Origin: an uncultured Collinsella sp.
GTDB lineage: Bacteria; Actinomycetota; Coriobacteriia; Coriobacteriales; Coriobacteriaceae
NCBI GenBank assembly: GCA_900768435.1
Contig: CAAGCW010000023.1
Span: forward strand, 1-41,660
Direction of reading: 5' to 3'
DNA length: 41,660 nucleotides
Shown: positions 41,485 to 41,660 of the stretch, one piece after another
Position numbering within the stretch: the first letter of the stretch is position 1
How the letters are laid out: each line of letters begins with the position of its first letter
Made by a program: the position numbers and the translations under genes
Notes under the pieces: generated by a model
Databases searched by the model: none
Seen by the model: the letters and a program-made list of their open reading frames with translations, nothing else
Told to the model about the DNA's origin: nothing

Positions 41485-41541
41485 CCATGGAAACCCCCTT
41501 ATCCTGCTCCTTCGGAGCTGCGGATAAGGGGGTTTCCTGGT
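41485..41541. terminator. long inverted repeat between convergent genes
   Basis: A perfect 16-bp stem (41489-41504 with 41522-41537), extended by ACCA/TGGT across one bulge, has an inner GCTCC/GGAGC hairpin at its tip. Neither side has a long U-tract. It lies between the oppF stop and the stop of a minus-strand gene, so it probably acts for both. Confidence 0.6.
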
Positions 41542-41550
41542 CTGACGCTC

Positions 41551-41660
41551 CTATTTGGCAAGGTGTTTTTTAGAATCCATTTTGCGCTCGGCCTCGAAGG
41601 CTTGCCTGTCCCAATCGAGCGGGAGCCCCGCCTCGACCCAGGCCTCGTAGGCCCTCCTTA
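41551..41660 (-). CDS. 3' end of an unidentified minus-strand gene (partial)
   Basis: On the minus strand an open frame enters from the right edge and ends at the TAG at 41553-41551. About 36 codons are visible, including YEAWVEAGLPLDWDRQAFEA and the end MDSKKHLAK. The peptide is charged and probably helical, with no motif that identifies a family. The convergent hairpin just downstream supports a real gene end. Function unknown. Confidence 0.5.
   Translation of the reverse strand, partial: RRAYEAWVEAGLPLDWDRQAFEAERKMDSKKHLAK

Noticed and set aside
1..41660. tRNA, rRNA, CRISPR array, insertion sequence or prophage genes
   Set aside because: No clover-leaf, repeat-spacer pattern, transposase motif or terminal inverted repeats were recognised in the gaps or frames.

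Overview
The window looks like a chromosomal segment of a high-GC Gram-positive bacterium of the class Coriobacteriia (Actinomycetota), most likely Collinsella or a close relative. The basis is the actinobacterial gene order around uvrC, rapZ, whiA, gap, pgk, tpiA and secG, the strong GAG/AAG codon preference in well-expressed genes, and the protein sequences themselves. The genus is inference from familiarity; no search was run.

Layout. Bases 1-3740 carry coaE, a small membrane-anchored lytic transglycosylase and uvrB on the plus strand. Bases 3754-9885 are on the minus strand: an operon of an Mrp-type Fe-S ATPase and two different FAD-dependent oxidoreductases, then an LTA-synthase-like membrane sulfatase. 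Bases 10079-17224 return to the plus strand with uvrA (a LexA-like box upstream), ybaK, murJ and uvrC, so all three subunits of the UvrABC excision nuclease lie within 16 kb.

Bases 17225-28038 are the most distinctive part: a probable sialic acid uptake and catabolism cluster. It encodes a Tat-type solute-binding lipoprotein, a permease, a permease-ATPase fusion and an ATPase (peptide-type ABC importer with SatABCD-like architecture), a CE7-family esterase, a second CE7-like protein that has lost its catalytic serine, an N-acetylneuraminate lyase-type aldolase (NanA), a ROK kinase (NanK) and ManNAc-6-P epimerase (NanE). Together they would import sialic acid, remove O-acetyl groups, split it into ManNAc and pyruvate, and deliver GlcNAc-6-P. 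No sialidase, nagA, nagB or regulator gene is present. Strong hairpins separate the modules, and only the last one carries a clear U-tract.

Bases 28069-35195 hold rapZ, whiA, gap, pgk, tpiA, gpmI and secG. In many actinobacteria uvrC, rapZ, yvcK and whiA are contiguous. Here the sialic acid cluster sits between uvrC and rapZ, and yvcK is absent from its usual place. Bases 35489-41431 are a five-gene oligopeptide ABC transporter operon (oppA-B-C-D-F). The window ends in the 3' end of an unidentified minus-strand gene. No tRNA, rRNA, CRISPR array, insertion sequence or prophage gene was recognised.
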